NCBI GenBank assembly: GCA_036850595.1
Contig: CM072166.1
Location: 17,752,198-17,816,197, forward strand
DNA from: Rhyacichthys aspro
Lineage: Eukaryota > Chordata > Actinopteri > Gobiiformes > Rhyacichthyidae
DNA: 64,000 nt
Reading direction: 5' to 3'
Of the stretch, positions 23,063 through 34,104 are shown piece after piece. Position 1 is the stretch's first letter. Every line of letters starts with the position of its first letter. The notes beneath the pieces are model-generated. The model had not been told where the DNA came from. It saw nothing but the letters and a program-made list of their open reading frames with translations, and did not search any database. Both the position numbers and the translations under genes were made by a program.

Positions 23063-24475
23063 TAGACAGTGAACTCTGGCACAAGCCAATGAGGAGGTGG
23101 AAGCAGGCAGGCAGCTGCTCAGTTTAGGGTCCCTAAGTCCTGCCTGAGTGACCAAGTCAGTGGAAGGGTGGGCTATGGCTGTGTTCAGGGTCAGAGAGAC
23201 CAGAAATACCTGGCAGAGTACTATTTGTCAGTTGTGGGTTTCCACTGACAAAGCCTCAGGTCCTGGCCCACGCTCTAGCCCTCTACAACCTGCGCCAGCC
23301 AGAGGCTCCAAGGGTGGCACTGAGCCAGACGTAGTGGATCAACACCACCATGAGCTCTCCTTCCGGACCCCTGACATTATTGACTGGTAGGGCTTTATTT
23401 GCCAAGAGGAGGCCAATCAAAGATTATTTTAAGCTCCTCACCAACACCTTGAAGGAGCATAGGTTTAGGGAGAAACACCGTCAGATTTACAACTGCGACA
23501 AGATGGGGTTTCAAGAAAAGTCGTCCATATAATATACAAATTGATATACAAATAATACCTATATAAATAATGATATACAACATCACTGTCCTAGCCTGCT
23601 TCAATGCAGCTGGGGAGGATGTCCCCCCACTTATCAAGGGGGCACTGATCAAAGACAGCTGCTGCTGGTGATGGACAGACACCAGTAGCACTTTGGGCCA
23701 GAGCTGGGCCAGAGCTGGTCCAGGCGGCACAGAGGGAATGGCTCACTCTTCAGTACCTACTGCCGCACACCTCTCACATTCTGCAACCTCCTGGCCAAAG
23801 TGAACTTCATCCAAACCAACAGCAAGGTCAGGAAGAACATCTCCAAGGCCCAGGTCCCCAGGGCGTCATCTGCCAGCTCCAGCCATTCCATCACCTCCCA
23901 GCCTCCTCTATAGCCTCCCAAGGTTTTCAGCTGCCTGCCTCCAGCAGAAGACCATCCTTCGAGCCCGCTGTGTCTTTGATCACAGACAATGAGGGTAAAT
24001 TTCCCTGTTATTCACTTTTCATTATTAAATCAGCTTTAACTGTTAATAATAATGTATTATTTTCATTTATTCTTTAAAAACCATCAGCGTCAGCAGGAGG
24101 TGGCATTCAAGGAACCATAAGACCTCCCTCTGCCTTGCAATGTAAGCACTTAATTTAACTACTAAGGAACGGCAATAAACAAGGAACTTTGATGATAATT
24201 GTTGTACTAGTTATAAGTGTAGACAATTTGTTACTAACCTCTTTCTCACTTCTTTTACAGCCATCCAGCCGTCTTGCTCCAGACGTTATAAGTAAAATGA
24301 AGATCTTTTGACCAGGCAATAATTTTATCGAAATGAATGCAGACAATACTGCAACACAATACTCAACTTTTTTATTGACTAAACTTTTGTCTTCTTTTGG
24401 AGGTCACACCGCCAAAAAAGACTGGAGCCCAGTGCGTGACGGTGTGGCCAGTGCTGGCAGGCCAACCCTTTAGAG
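23063..24475 (+). pseudogene. Pogo/Tigger-like DDE transposase remnant
   Basis: Near 23090-23170, in two frames, F-R-V-P-K-S-C-L-S-D-Q-V-S-G-R-V-G-Y-G matches the Psq/CENP-B-type helix-turn-helix of pogo transposases. DYFKLLTNTLKEHRFREKHR...IYNCDKMGF (23418-23513) matches the segment around the first catalytic Asp (family pattern YNxDETG; here the Glu-Thr pair is Lys-Met). About 55 bp of AT-rich sequence intervenes, then ITVLACFNAAGEDVPPLIKG (23583-23640) matches the next conserved block. 23700-24000 retains weak similarity to the C-terminal region. Later blocks are bordered by splice-like signals (gtaagc at 24142, cttttacag at 24252-24260). Multiple stops and deletions; the second and third acidic residues are not visible. 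Confidence 0.6.
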
Positions 24476-25027
24476 CAGGGGTGGGCAATTATTTTTCTCC
24501 GAGGGCCACATTAGAACCTGGGACTCTTGTGGTGGGCCGGGCCAACACAGTCAACTCACGCTTAATAAAAAGGCATATTCTTTAAAGTTTAAACTATAAG
24601 CAAAAATATGTCAAATATATGCCACCGTAACAGTTAGATCATCCTCTGTTTAAGATCTACTCTTTCCATTTTGTTCTAAAACCAGGCCTGGCTCCACATG
24701 TTATTGACACCTGAGAAAATGACTCAAAAAACACTAAAGTTAAGTCTAGTCTCCTGCAGAAACACTAATGATAACAGCTCCTTCCAAACAAGGCCTGAAC
24801 CAAGAAATCAGAATTTATCCTCAACATTTACCAGGCACTTTTAACGATAACGGTCTATTCCAGCTTCCCCTCACCATAAAAGTATTATGTTTGTATTATG
24901 TTCTGTACATGGTCTACACTCCTGCATTAATTCCTTTTCTGACACAACCCTCCTGAGGGCCGGACAGGGGAGGGTCGAGGGCCTGATGTGGCCCCCGGGC
25001 CTTAAAATGCCCAGGTCTGCTTTAGAG
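24468..25027 (+). mobile_element. 544-bp hAT MITE with perfect 8-bp TSD
   Basis: The element is 24476-25019, starting CAGGGGTGGGCAATTATTTT and ending ttaaaatgcccaggtctg. The inverted termini CAGGGGTGGGCA and CAGACCTGGGCA match at 10 of 12 bases. The octamer CTTTAGAG is duplicated exactly at 24468-24475 and 25020-25027. Related copies lie at 32468-33120 (opposite strand) and 33274-33570. It has no coding capacity and sits inside the pogo-like remnant, since low-level similarity to that remnant resumes after 25027. Confidence 0.9.
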
Positions 25028-25924
25028 GCAGGTCCAGTATGACAACTGCAAAACAGAAAGAAAAAAACAGAAAACTATTTCACTGCATCTATGTTTCTTG
25101 GAAGGAGGATCTGGAGGAAGACTTTATTTGTTTTTGGTGCAATGACCAATGAATTTATCATTTGTACTTTTTTTTTTAAACCTATTTAAACGTTATTTAT
25201 TTAAATGTCACTATCAGTTTCAGTAATTAAAAGTATTACTTAAATTTGTAATAAAACTATATAATGTGATCATATATAATATAGTATTTTGAAATAAGGT
25301 GAACCCTAAGAGAAGACAAAAAATTGTTCAACATCAACATAAATGAAAGGAGGAAAAACATCAACCAGAAGATGGCATTAAAAAGATAATTACATTTTTT
25401 TGCTAAAGTATGAAATCTTATTTTGAAGGACGGAAATGCGGCGCCAGATGTACACCAACGGCAATACCACAGACCTAAAATAAAGTGAAGAAGTGAAATC
25501 AAACAAATGAGGTTGTGTGTGCTGCCAAAGCACCAAGCAATAGCGTTCATTTTATGGCCAGAGTAAAAACATTTTGCGAAGACATGATATATTTGGTATT
25601 CTACTATAAATGGATAGATAAGTAAGATGTTGCAATTTATTTGAATGAAGTTAGTTTGGAGTGTGAAAACCAGAAACAATTGTCTCACTCGTTAAAGAAA
25701 AAAAGGCATAAAATTTTAGCCTGTAGTGTCCAACTCAGGATACTCTTATGCTTGGTCAGCTCATCAGTGATACATTTCTATAGCATGCATATTACCTGAT
25801 ACTAACTTATGAATAATTGAGACTGTAAAAGATATCTGTATAATAAAAAGTGGTATGTATCATTCTTGTATAACTTTGTAATTGTATTCTAACCCTAACC
25901 CTATTTTTTTCTCAGTAGCTACGT
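25028..25924. other. Unassigned AT-rich sequence between insertions
   Basis: AT-rich. 25030-25150 may be the last part of the pogo-like remnant. The 143-codon minus-strand open frame (25257-25688) has no recognisable domain. The (CTAACC)2-like run at 25890 is too short to be more than chance. Confidence 0.4.
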
Positions 25925-26420
25925 GACTGCCTCAAAGGTAACACTGCTGGCCAGGGGACTGCAGAGAGCCACTACTGATTTCCAGAGAAGGGCAACAACA
26001 GAGGCAGCAAAAGAAAGGGTCACCTCTCTTTGTTCAGACATGTCAGCTAGATTGTGCAGAATGAAATTCAATATGAATAAATCACTATTTTTTTCTCTAA
26101 GTCTAGGATGATGTCAGTCTAATATCAATAGTAGTCAACCAGGAATCCCACAGTAGGCTCCGTCAAGGAAGTGCGGAATTACCTAGAGGAGCCTCTTGTC
26201 CCAAAAAACAAAGATCCTCTCAAGTGATGGAAATGTAGGGCCCTTGTGCACCCCAGGCTTAGCAAGATCATGGCTTTGCATTGTGGCAACATCAGTTCCA
26301 TCTGAGAGAATATTCTCCAAGACTGGACAAATACTCTCAGAGAGAAGAAGTTGCCTCAAGCCCACAAAAGTGAGATCACTTGTCTTCCCTCAATGCAAAT
26401 TTGCCAAAGGACAAGAATGA
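25925..26420 (+). pseudogene. hAT transposase, C-terminal dimerisation segment
   Basis: VTASKVTLLARGLQRATTDF...TTEAAKERVTSLCSDMSARL (25925-26060) and, after a frameshift, LARSWLCIVATSVPSERIFSKTGQILSERRSCLKPTKV (26259-26375). The latter is the signature hAT_C block (ATSVPSERxFSxxG...R..L.p..v), which mediates transposase dimerisation. It directly continues the SAERY block left at 21990, so about 3.9 kb of later insertions separate two adjoining parts of one protein. Confidence 0.85.
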
Positions 26421-26462
26421 GAGGCAGAAGAAGCCATAAAGCATGGAGCTGCTTTATTATTT

Positions 26463-27163
26463 CAGTGTTGTCCAATGTTAATTTTGTTGAATAATTTTCG
26501 TCAACAACATTTTTTATGGCCGAAAACGTAACAAAAACTAAATAAAAAATACTTAATGAGAACGAAAACTCTGACTAAATGTATCAACACTTTTGTCAAC
26601 AAATAATCACGAAAATGAACAGACAAAGAAGTATTCCAATCATAAGGTGGCGATGAAAAGAAAACAGCTTTTAAATATCAAACTATGTTAGAGGTGAAAA
26701 CTTGATGACTGATATTGTTAAACCTATTTTAAACGTCATTTTACAGTCTTCAGTTTGTTAAACATTGTTATTATTCATGGAAAGCAGACATCTCCTACTC
26801 ATTTTATTATTAAGATGCTCTTTTATTTAACAATTTTAAATAAAGATACATTCAGATGCACATTCAAACCTCAATACCAGCTGTAACAGGTTAGTAGCAG
26901 TTTCATTTCATTCAGGTAGAAATTCTTACTTCAGAAAAAAACATTGAAAATGCATTACCCTATATTTTAGTGTCTAAATCTATTGTAGATATAGTGAACT
27001 AAATTCCTATGATATTAAGTTGACTAAAATCTAGAAGAAAAAAAAGATTAAAACTAATAAGGATTAGATGACTAAATTATGACTAAACTAAACTGCAATT
27101 TAGTTAAAAGACTAAGACTAAATAAACTAAATTAAAATTTGCTGTCAAAATTGACTGGTGCTG
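26463..27163 (+). mobile_element. hAT MITE of the CAGTGTTGT / ACTAAAACTAA type
   Basis: Starts cagtgttgtccaatgttaat, with attttcgtcaacaacatttt and gccgaaaacgtaacaaaaac following. The right half is rich in gactaaa...ctaaa repeats and ends ctgtcaaaattgactggtgctg. The first and last 25 bp are imperfect inverted repeats. This layout belongs to a familiar high-copy fish hAT MITE family. The flanks are T-rich on both sides, and an exact 8-bp duplication is not clear. Confidence 0.75.
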
Positions 27164-27378
27164 TCATTTATTTTGTTTACACTTCCTTTGTAACGGATGA
27201 CAGTTGGTAACCCTTGTTTGATCTGATGTAGCTCAGAGTCAAGGAGCTGATCACTTGCAGGTGTACACACAATGTAGTTTTATTTACACACACATTTTAT
27301 ACAAAAATCTAAAAATTGATCTCACTGTCAAAGCAGTTATCATTTCCCTGATAAAATGAGTGACCCTAGTCTGGCTTC

Positions 27379-27991
27379 TTAAAGGAAACTCCGACTTGTA
27401 GCACTAAATGACCTTGTGTAATAAACATTTGCTTCAGCTATAAATACGTGTTCAAAAAAATACTTTAGACTGTTTAGTTTTTATACATTTCGAAAAATTA
27501 ATTTCCATTGTATGCTGCCACTGTTGTTGACGTTGCAATGCATTCTGGGTAATGACGTCTAACGGCCGTCGTGATCTATAGTAATCCGGTAGCAGTGGAC
27601 TTCAGTGGACTCGTCTGCAGGCTTTAGCCCATTCAAATCTCCTCTTTTGATCACTTGGAAAGCAGTGAAGACTTATGTTGCTGTTCTTGTTGTCCTTCGA
27701 TTGAAAATTGCACCCAAAAGCAACGCAGTGTGGCATTGTTTCCATCATAAAAATGTAACAATGTAACTTTACCTTGACGTTCGTCTCAGCTGCGGCCGAA
27801 TGACGTCATCGTCCCAGAATGCATTGTGCAGGGAAAACAATGGCGACTTCCATAGTCAGAAAAGGTAGTAAACATATACGATTTTTAAAGTAATTAGGAT
27901 ATTTCAAGTGCAACTAACAATGAATTTTAATAGAATAGGACAATAAGAACATATTAAGCCCAAAAGTGCTAATAGTCAGGGTTCCTTTTAA
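27379..27991. mobile_element. TTAA-flanked MITE (piggyBac or Kolobok type) with paired regulatory motifs
   Basis: Left end ttaaaggaaactccgact...tagcact and right end, on the other strand, ttaaaaggaaccctgact...tagcact: about 28-bp imperfect inverted termini with TTAA at both edges (27379-27382 and 27988-27991). The interior has a second inverted pair: gcaatgcattctgggtaa with TGACGTC (27535-27560), and tgacgtcatc with CCCAGAATGCATTG (27801-27826). No transposase. Superfamily unresolved, because both piggyBac and Kolobok use TTAA. Confidence 0.7.
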
Positions 27992-28095
27992 AAATAAATA
28001 AAACAAGCCAGTCTTTTGAACGGCTCTTTGAAAGGAACAGATCCACAAACTCCGGCTCCCTTCAAAGAGGCGTAAATCCTATCTCTGCTCACAAT

Positions 28096-28892
28096 GTTGT
28101 AATCAAGGGTAAAGGAACAGTGGTTAAGAAAAGGACTTATATTTAAGGGGCTATATTTTTTTTAAAGAATTCAGATTCAACCACTGCATCTCTTTTACTA
28201 CTTGTACACTTTGTCTGCCTATGTTTATTCTTGAATTAGATTTAGGAAATATCTACAGGCTCTTGGCTCAGTTTACCACAAAAGCCAAAAATAGGCAGAG
28301 CACCATATGGTGGTAATGGGCTCATGTTAACACCAGGTATCAGCTGTGAGCCTCAACAACAGCAGTAGTGCCCCGGGACAAAGCTGACATTCCCAGTGAG
28401 AGGATGAGGAGGAGATGAGGTCACCGTGTCTGAACTGAATCAATGGAACACGCATTCACAGTCGTTCTGATTACACAACACTGAAAGATGTCCAAATGCT
28501 GGACTGCTCTCTGACTGATTGGGAGTCTCGAGGTTTGATTGATCGGTTGGGCTTTTTCTTACTGCATGACTTAACTTAACGACATGGAGGTCGCACCCTG
28601 AATGCTCCGCTGGATCTTCAAAACAACATTCATAACATACACAAGCTGCTTTCACAACAACAATGTCTAAAAGATTTAAATTTGACATTATGTGTGTGGT
28701 TTTGGTTAGGTTTGAGTTTAGTCATGGTACCGTTGAGTTCTGGTTGCCTTTTAGTTTGGTTACGCTTGGTTAGGGTTTATGTTTAGTTTTGCACTTTACA
28801 ACACTGCACATACACACATTCCATACTGTAATATCTTTTCTTTACAGGCAATTTGGTTCAGTTCGGTTTAATTTGGTTTAATTGATTTAGTA
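28096..28892. other. Intergenic, no gene recognised
   Basis: No domain-bearing frame. 28690-28890 is a T/G-biased stretch with loose ttggttnggttta-like repetition. Nothing further could be supported. Confidence 0.5.
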
Positions 28893-29224
28893 AAGATTAT
28901 TTTACGGTATCAGAGTGGTTAGCGCGCCTGCTTCACAACAAGAAGATCGTGAGTTCAAATCCCGGCCGACTGAAACATACTTGGCTGATAAAATGGGCTA
29001 ACCCTGGTCTTTCTGTGACATGCCCAATGACATGCATGTATATTTGGCAACTCTAAAGTATCCCGAGTGAATGGTTGTTTGTCTATAAGTGTCAGCCCTG
29101 TGACAAACTGGCCACTGTCCAGCGTGTACCCCGCCTAAGGCCCAAAGCTGCTGGGATAGGCTCCAGCAACCCGTGACCCCAAAACAGAACAAAGCGGTAG
29201 AAAATGAATGAATGAAGATTATTT
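28893..29224 (+). mobile_element. Full-length tRNA-derived SINE with 10-bp TSD
   Basis: The body is 28903-29214. The head cagagtggttagcgcgcctg...gagttcaaatcccg carries RNA polymerase III A-box (TGGTTAGCGCG) and B-box (GAGTTCAAATCC) sequences like a tRNA gene. The body contains catgcatgtatatttggcaa and the tail gctgctgggataggctccag, ending in (GAAT)n. The perfect duplication AAGATTATTT at 28893-28902 and 29215-29224 indicates target-primed insertion. It is the reference copy for the other fragments in this window (1-40, 11395-11512, 43703-43752, 47318-47618, 54240-54362, 55428-55865). Confidence 0.88.
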
Positions 29225-32200
29225 CGTATTAAACCTTATTTCTGCCTGGTGTCCTCTCATTGTTTGCAATCCCTTGAGCCAAGGGTCGTAACAGGACTGT
29301 TTAGAAGGGGTTTAACCTGGTTCGAAGTGGGTTTTGGCAGGATGGTTATCAAAGATCAGAGCTACCAAAGGCACTCCTGATTGTGACCTCTAGAATTTCC
29401 AGTTGAAATTTAAATGAAAGATGCAGTGTGAGGCCCTTTAGTAACATCTGGTGACGAAATTGCAGATCCCATTTGTGTGGAAAAACATTTTTTATGGATA
29501 AATGTCATGAAATGGTGCAGTTTCAGCATTGTTTGTGTTTGATCAATAGCTGCTGTAGCCACGTCACAGAGGAATATGTGAAACTATGTGCAATGATGCA
29601 AAGTGGGGAAATATTACATTTCTCAGTTTGAAAAAAAAGTGTTATTTTAAAGTCATTATATTTGTAAAATTACACACAATGGATCATTACAGCCAAGTAG
29701 TGTGAACCTAACTGGCAAACTTAAATAACTAATGCATTTCTGAGTCGCAAGTCAGAGCATGTGCAGTATTGCAGCTCAGAGTGCAAATTGTTTGATAGAT
29801 ATTTTACTATAAATAGATGTGTTTTTACTTTAATTGTGTTACTGCATATGAGATCAATGATTAATTATTGTAGGTTTCAGTGACAGATCATGAATCGGCT
29901 CTGTCAGTAATCACAAACCCTCAGACCCCTTCAGGAACACGGTCCTGTGGGATTTTAGCTCTCTCATGCAGAGTGCAGCATGAGCAGCAATTTTTTAAAT
30001 GGATAATTTATTCCCATTACAAAAGTGCAACAACAACACAAAAGTGTGTTGTGTAAAGCATTGTTCAAGCATCTGTGGTCGGGTTTCAGTAATTAATGAA
30101 GTACAACTGCTGCTCAGTTTAACAGCATCCAATCTTATTTTGTTAGTTACTGCCTCAGCCTGGTCACATGATCCTGGCAATATTTTTTTTTACAACCAAG
30201 CTTTTTTAACTCTCAGGCCAATGGAGTCAGCATTTCTGTTTCTTTTTTCCTCCTGCCCATAGGGGCTTTCAAACAGTGGCCACATCACAAATGAACAAGA
30301 AAAACGTCTTATGTAACATTAAACAAAGCTCAGAGTATATGTAAGGGAATTCAGAATGTCAAGCCACAAGCAGGAGCAGCACATCTCTTCTGACGTTTGT
30401 CGATTCAGCTCTGTCTGAACTGCAGGGAACCTAAATGTTCACTTCCACTCCTGGGAAGACACTTAACTGGAGTTAAACATTAATGCACAATCATTTATAC
30501 ATTGTGTGGTCTCACATGGCTCCTTCAGCGTGTGCTTCTCCACTCCAGCGCTCCCTGCACACGTCGACCTGTATGTGTTTCACCAATTAGCTGTGTAGCC
30601 ATCACTTGCCAGGGCCCTTGCACCGGGAAGTAACCCCACACAGCACTGCCCTCCCAAAGTTATGGGAAACGCAGCAAGCCCCCGCAAATCATGTCAATGC
30701 CTCCCCGAGGACGGCTTTTCCAGATGCTGCTGTTTTTCTCTCCACTGACGTGTTATAGAGTGTGTGGGCGTGTGGCGTGCATGTGAGCGTGCATGTGTGC
30801 ATACCATTGCTCAAGTATAAATGTGTAAAAGTGGGTCACAGCTGCCAATGTAAGAGCTTTTTCTCAAGGCTGGGGTTTTCCTTCAGCAAACAGGGGCTCA
30901 GGCCTGTCCCTGTTCTGCCTTCATCAGACCACTGAGGATCAACATGAAAAAGCCATCATGGAGCAAACATTTTGTAAACAGGCTGTCACATCCATGTTGA
31001 CCCTTCCCTCCATGTACCATTTAACTTTCTATCTGTCTAACTATCCCCCCTGTTACCTCTTGGATCTCTGCTGAAGTAGGTGAAAGCTTTTTTCTCAGGT
31101 CACCGTTATCTTTGTTGTTGAGGAAAAACCTATTTCTGCAGCTTGCATTTTCAATTTCAGTGTAGATTGTTGAGCTCCAAATATTTCTTATGTGTTTTTT
31201 CCTCCAACTCCATTTGTTGAAAATATGATTTATTTGTTGAGCAGGCAGAGCGGCTCTGTTGACAACTGCAGGCTTAACATCATTAGGCGCCGTTACCAAA
31301 TACGACTAACAAGCCACATAGATAAAATCTCCTGTAAATTTTGTGAAAGTATCTGCAGTTTATTAAATCAGCAAGCTTGTGGGTGAAACCCGCGGCTGTT
31401 TTCCTGGCCCCCCTTCCTCTTCCTATAGGTTTACATAATGAAACAGCCTCGGTGAAAGGGTCAGCAGTGGCAGAATTGAGACTGCACTTCAGGCATTATT
31501 TATGTTACCTGACACACTCCCATCAGTCTGCAGAGTGACGCTGACATTATCAATGCACTTTTCCGCCTCATTACCCTGAGTTCTCTCAATCCCCCACATC
31601 TCTCCTGAGAGATGTTTTCATGGGCTTCATTTTACCTAGCACTCGGTGCATAAATTTCACAACATTGTGGACACTGATAATTGAACAAAGAGAAAACAAG
31701 GAGCCGACACCGAGAGCAAAAAGCCTGATACCCTGGGTGTGTGGGAGCCTAACGAGCACTGCGGGCATCTATTTCTGCCCCTCCATATGTCCTGGGCCAT
31801 ATTCACACGACCAAAAGCACATTTCATACTGTATTTCCCATCAGCCCTTACTGTCTCGCTGCTGATGGGATTAAAAGCTGCCTGCAGGCTGCTGTACAGA
31901 ATAACAGCTCTATTCCAGCTCAGCTCCTCTGTGCACACTCTCATAGGGGCTTTATATGTGTTTGTATACTACACTCTAATGTGTGAGCAAAACTAGACTT
32001 TATGTTCAAATCACAGCATTTGGAGGACAGGAGTACATTCAACTACTAGATTTACTGTTGTTTATCTTAAACAGTGTATTCAAAGTTTCTGGGTCAATAT
32101 TGCTATAAAGTGCCTTTGGTGTCGTGATCAAAATCACCCAATCATCATAAACATATTATAATGAAATTCTAAAGTTTTGTTATAAATGACCGAACATTTA

Positions 32201-32460
32201 CACACACATCAGTGCAATGACAAGTCTCCTAAGATGCATTTCCCTCATTTTATACCATTTTCTTTGAGTGGGTGGATGTGATCATTTTGCTAGCTGAAGG
32301 CCCACCATGTGCTCATGAAATGCTAACATTAGCAAAAAATATCCACCCTGTCATCGATCTTTCCATGACAAGGTGGACATGTCAACAGTTTTTGCAACAT
32401 TCTGGTAACTTTACACATATTACAACAGTTCTTATGCATATATAACATATAACAGTAAAT
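29225..32460. other. Intergenic, no gene recognised
   Basis: No domain-bearing frame. 29442-29470 shares a motif with 5733-5760. 30530-30720 and 31050-31960 have balanced composition with homeobox-like AT motifs embedded in GC-containing sequence, as in conserved non-coding elements (inference; needs alignment). Confidence 0.45.
31050..31960. other. Candidate conserved non-coding region
   Basis: Non-coding but compositionally balanced, without repeat signatures and with AT-rich homeodomain-like cores (gcattaggcg, attatcaatgcac, cataaatttcac). Proposed only because it stands out from decayed surroundings. No alignment available. Confidence 0.25.
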
Positions 32461-32467
32461 GCTAGAC

Positions 32468-33120
32468 CAGACCTGGGCATTTTAAGACCTGATAAGGCCC
32501 GGGGGCCACATCAGGTCCTTGACCTACCCCTGTCCGGCATCAGGAGGCTTGTGTCAGAAAAGGAATTAATCCAAGAGTGTAGACCATGTAAAGTACGTGA
32601 TACAAACGTGATACTTTTATTTTGAAGGCCCTCGAAGACTGTTTGCTAATTAGTGCCAACAATAATATAACACTCACTCACTCTGTTCATAAACTGCATG
32701 TGTTCTGTCAGCTGAGGTTAGTCAGGTATTTGTGTGGTGAGGGGAAGCTGGAATAGACTTTTATTGTTAAAAGTGTATTATGTGCCTGGTAAACGTTGTT
32801 GAGGATAAATTCTGATTCCTTGGTTCAGGCCTTTATTTGGGAGCTGCTGCACAAAGGAAGGAGCTGTTATCATTAGTGTTTCTGCAGGAGACTAGACTTA
32901 ACTTTAGTGTTTATTGAGTCATTTTCTCAGGTCTCAATACACATGTTGAGCCAGGCCTGGTTTTAGAACAAAATGGAAAGAGTAGATCTTAAACAGAGGA
33001 TGATGTAACTGTTACGGTGGCATATATTTCACATATTTTTGCTTAAAGTGTAAAGAACAGAATATGTGTTTTTATTGAGTGTGAGTTCTCCGTGTTGGCC
33101 CGGCCCTCCACAAGAGTCCC
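32468..33120 (-). mobile_element. hAT MITE, minus-strand copy of the 24476 family
   Basis: Starts CAGACCTGGGCATTTTAAG and runs through the complement of the 24476-25019 element (for example ggcccgggggccacatcagg, then gcctggttttagaacaaaat, then acaagagtcccaggttctaa). The other terminus is lost after 33120, and the copy holds about 100 bp (around 32620-32720) absent from the 24476 copy. Confidence 0.8.
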
Positions 33121-33273
33121 AGGTTCTAATGTTTGTAATGTAGAATTGCAATATTGACTTTTTTGGTGATAATCAGCAGGCCTTTTTATTGAGATGATGA
33201 GATGATATTTAACGTTTTCTATGTAATTAAAACAACTGATTGTAAGGGAATGTTCTGAATTGTCTTGTTAGAC

Positions 33274-33570
33274 CAGGGGTGGGCAATAATTTTTCTTCAA
33301 GGACCCCATTAGAACCTGGGACTCGTCTTGCTGTGTATTGAGACCTGAGAAAATTACTTTGTGCAGCGGCTTCCAAACAAGGCCTGAACCAAGGAATCAG
33401 AATTTATCCTCAAAACATTTACCAGGAACATAATACACTTTTAACAATAACAGTCTATTCCAGCTTCCCCTCAACACACACATTTACCTGTCTAACCTTT
33501 TCTGACACAACCTGAGGTCCGGACAGGGGTGGGTCAAGGGCCTGATGTGGCCCCCGGGCCTTAAAATGCC
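33274..33570 (+). mobile_element. hAT MITE, internally deleted plus-strand copy
   Basis: Begins CAGGGGTGGGCAATAATTTT and ends ggcccccgggccttaaaatgc, with the same order of blocks as 24476-25019 but about 250 bp shorter: the segment from the gggccggg region to the tcaggtc/gacacctgag region is missing. It lies head-to-head with the minus-strand copy only ~150 bp away. Confidence 0.8.
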
Positions 33571-34104
33571 AGACAATATAGTCAGAGACACCCCCCATCT
33601 CTCTTGAAACTCTGCCCTGGACAAGGCACTCCAGGTTAGAACATGTAAATAAAGTCAGTTAAAATGGCTGAGTCTTTTCCATTGTTTTACTACTATTCCT
33701 TAAAAGGAAAAGGTACATATGTTTTTTGGCAATATGGCAATGGCTATATTTTTGTGAGCTATGTGTTTAACTGTGTTTTGACCTATGTGTTAATGGATGA
33801 AATCATTCTTTCTAATCAATAATAGTTTGCTGTTGTAAAATAAATTATTTTTTCTTTTCTCGTTCACCCATTCACGCTATTGTCCACCCTGCCATGCCAA
33901 GGTCCACCCTGTCACATCATTGTCCATCATGTGTCATCTTCAAGTTTTATGAGATAAACAAAATAAAAAAAACAAAAAAAAACAAAAACCTTTTTGTAAT
34001 TTCTTAATGAACAAATGAGGACCAAATAGTTTTGGTTGAAAATTTGACCAAATATATTTTCAGTCAGATTTTATATAGAAAAGGAGGTGCAACTAACGCA
34101 TATT
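33571..34104. other. Intergenic, repeat-like
   Basis: Contains clustered GTCCACCCT motifs (33882-33925) and an A-rich simple stretch (33955-33990). No coding signal. Confidence 0.4.

Larger units (their letters stand above)
20249..28087 (+). mobile_element. Decayed autonomous hAT transposon carrying nested insertions
   Basis: Transposase pieces of one hAT/ZBED-type element appear in the right order on the plus strand: BED finger (20500-20693), catalytic-core segment (21513-22030), and a pre-C-terminal plus dimerisation segment (25925-26420). The outer ends resemble inverted termini: tagagttgtgacgttcatga at 20249, and the complement of ...cgtaaatcctatctctg ending at 28087, with GAATGGCTCTTT / GAACGGCTCTTTGAA subterminal motifs. 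Flanking octamers ctcgtgac and ctcacaat agree at four of eight positions and differ only by transitions. At least five later insertions (20703-21201, 22094-22715, about 23060-25150 with 24476-25019 inside it, 26463-27163, 27379-27991) account for most of its length. The outer boundaries are the least certain part. Confidence 0.55.

Noticed and set aside
25257..25688. 143-codon minus-strand membrane-like protein
   Set aside because: AT-rich low-complexity composition, no family resemblance, lies within a decayed TE composite.
25888..25906. Interstitial telomere repeat (CTAACC)n
   Set aside because: Only about two units; expected by chance in 64 kb.
28905..28975. tRNA gene
   Set aside because: The tRNA-like A and B boxes belong to a SINE head: it continues into a SINE body and tail and recurs at other sites.
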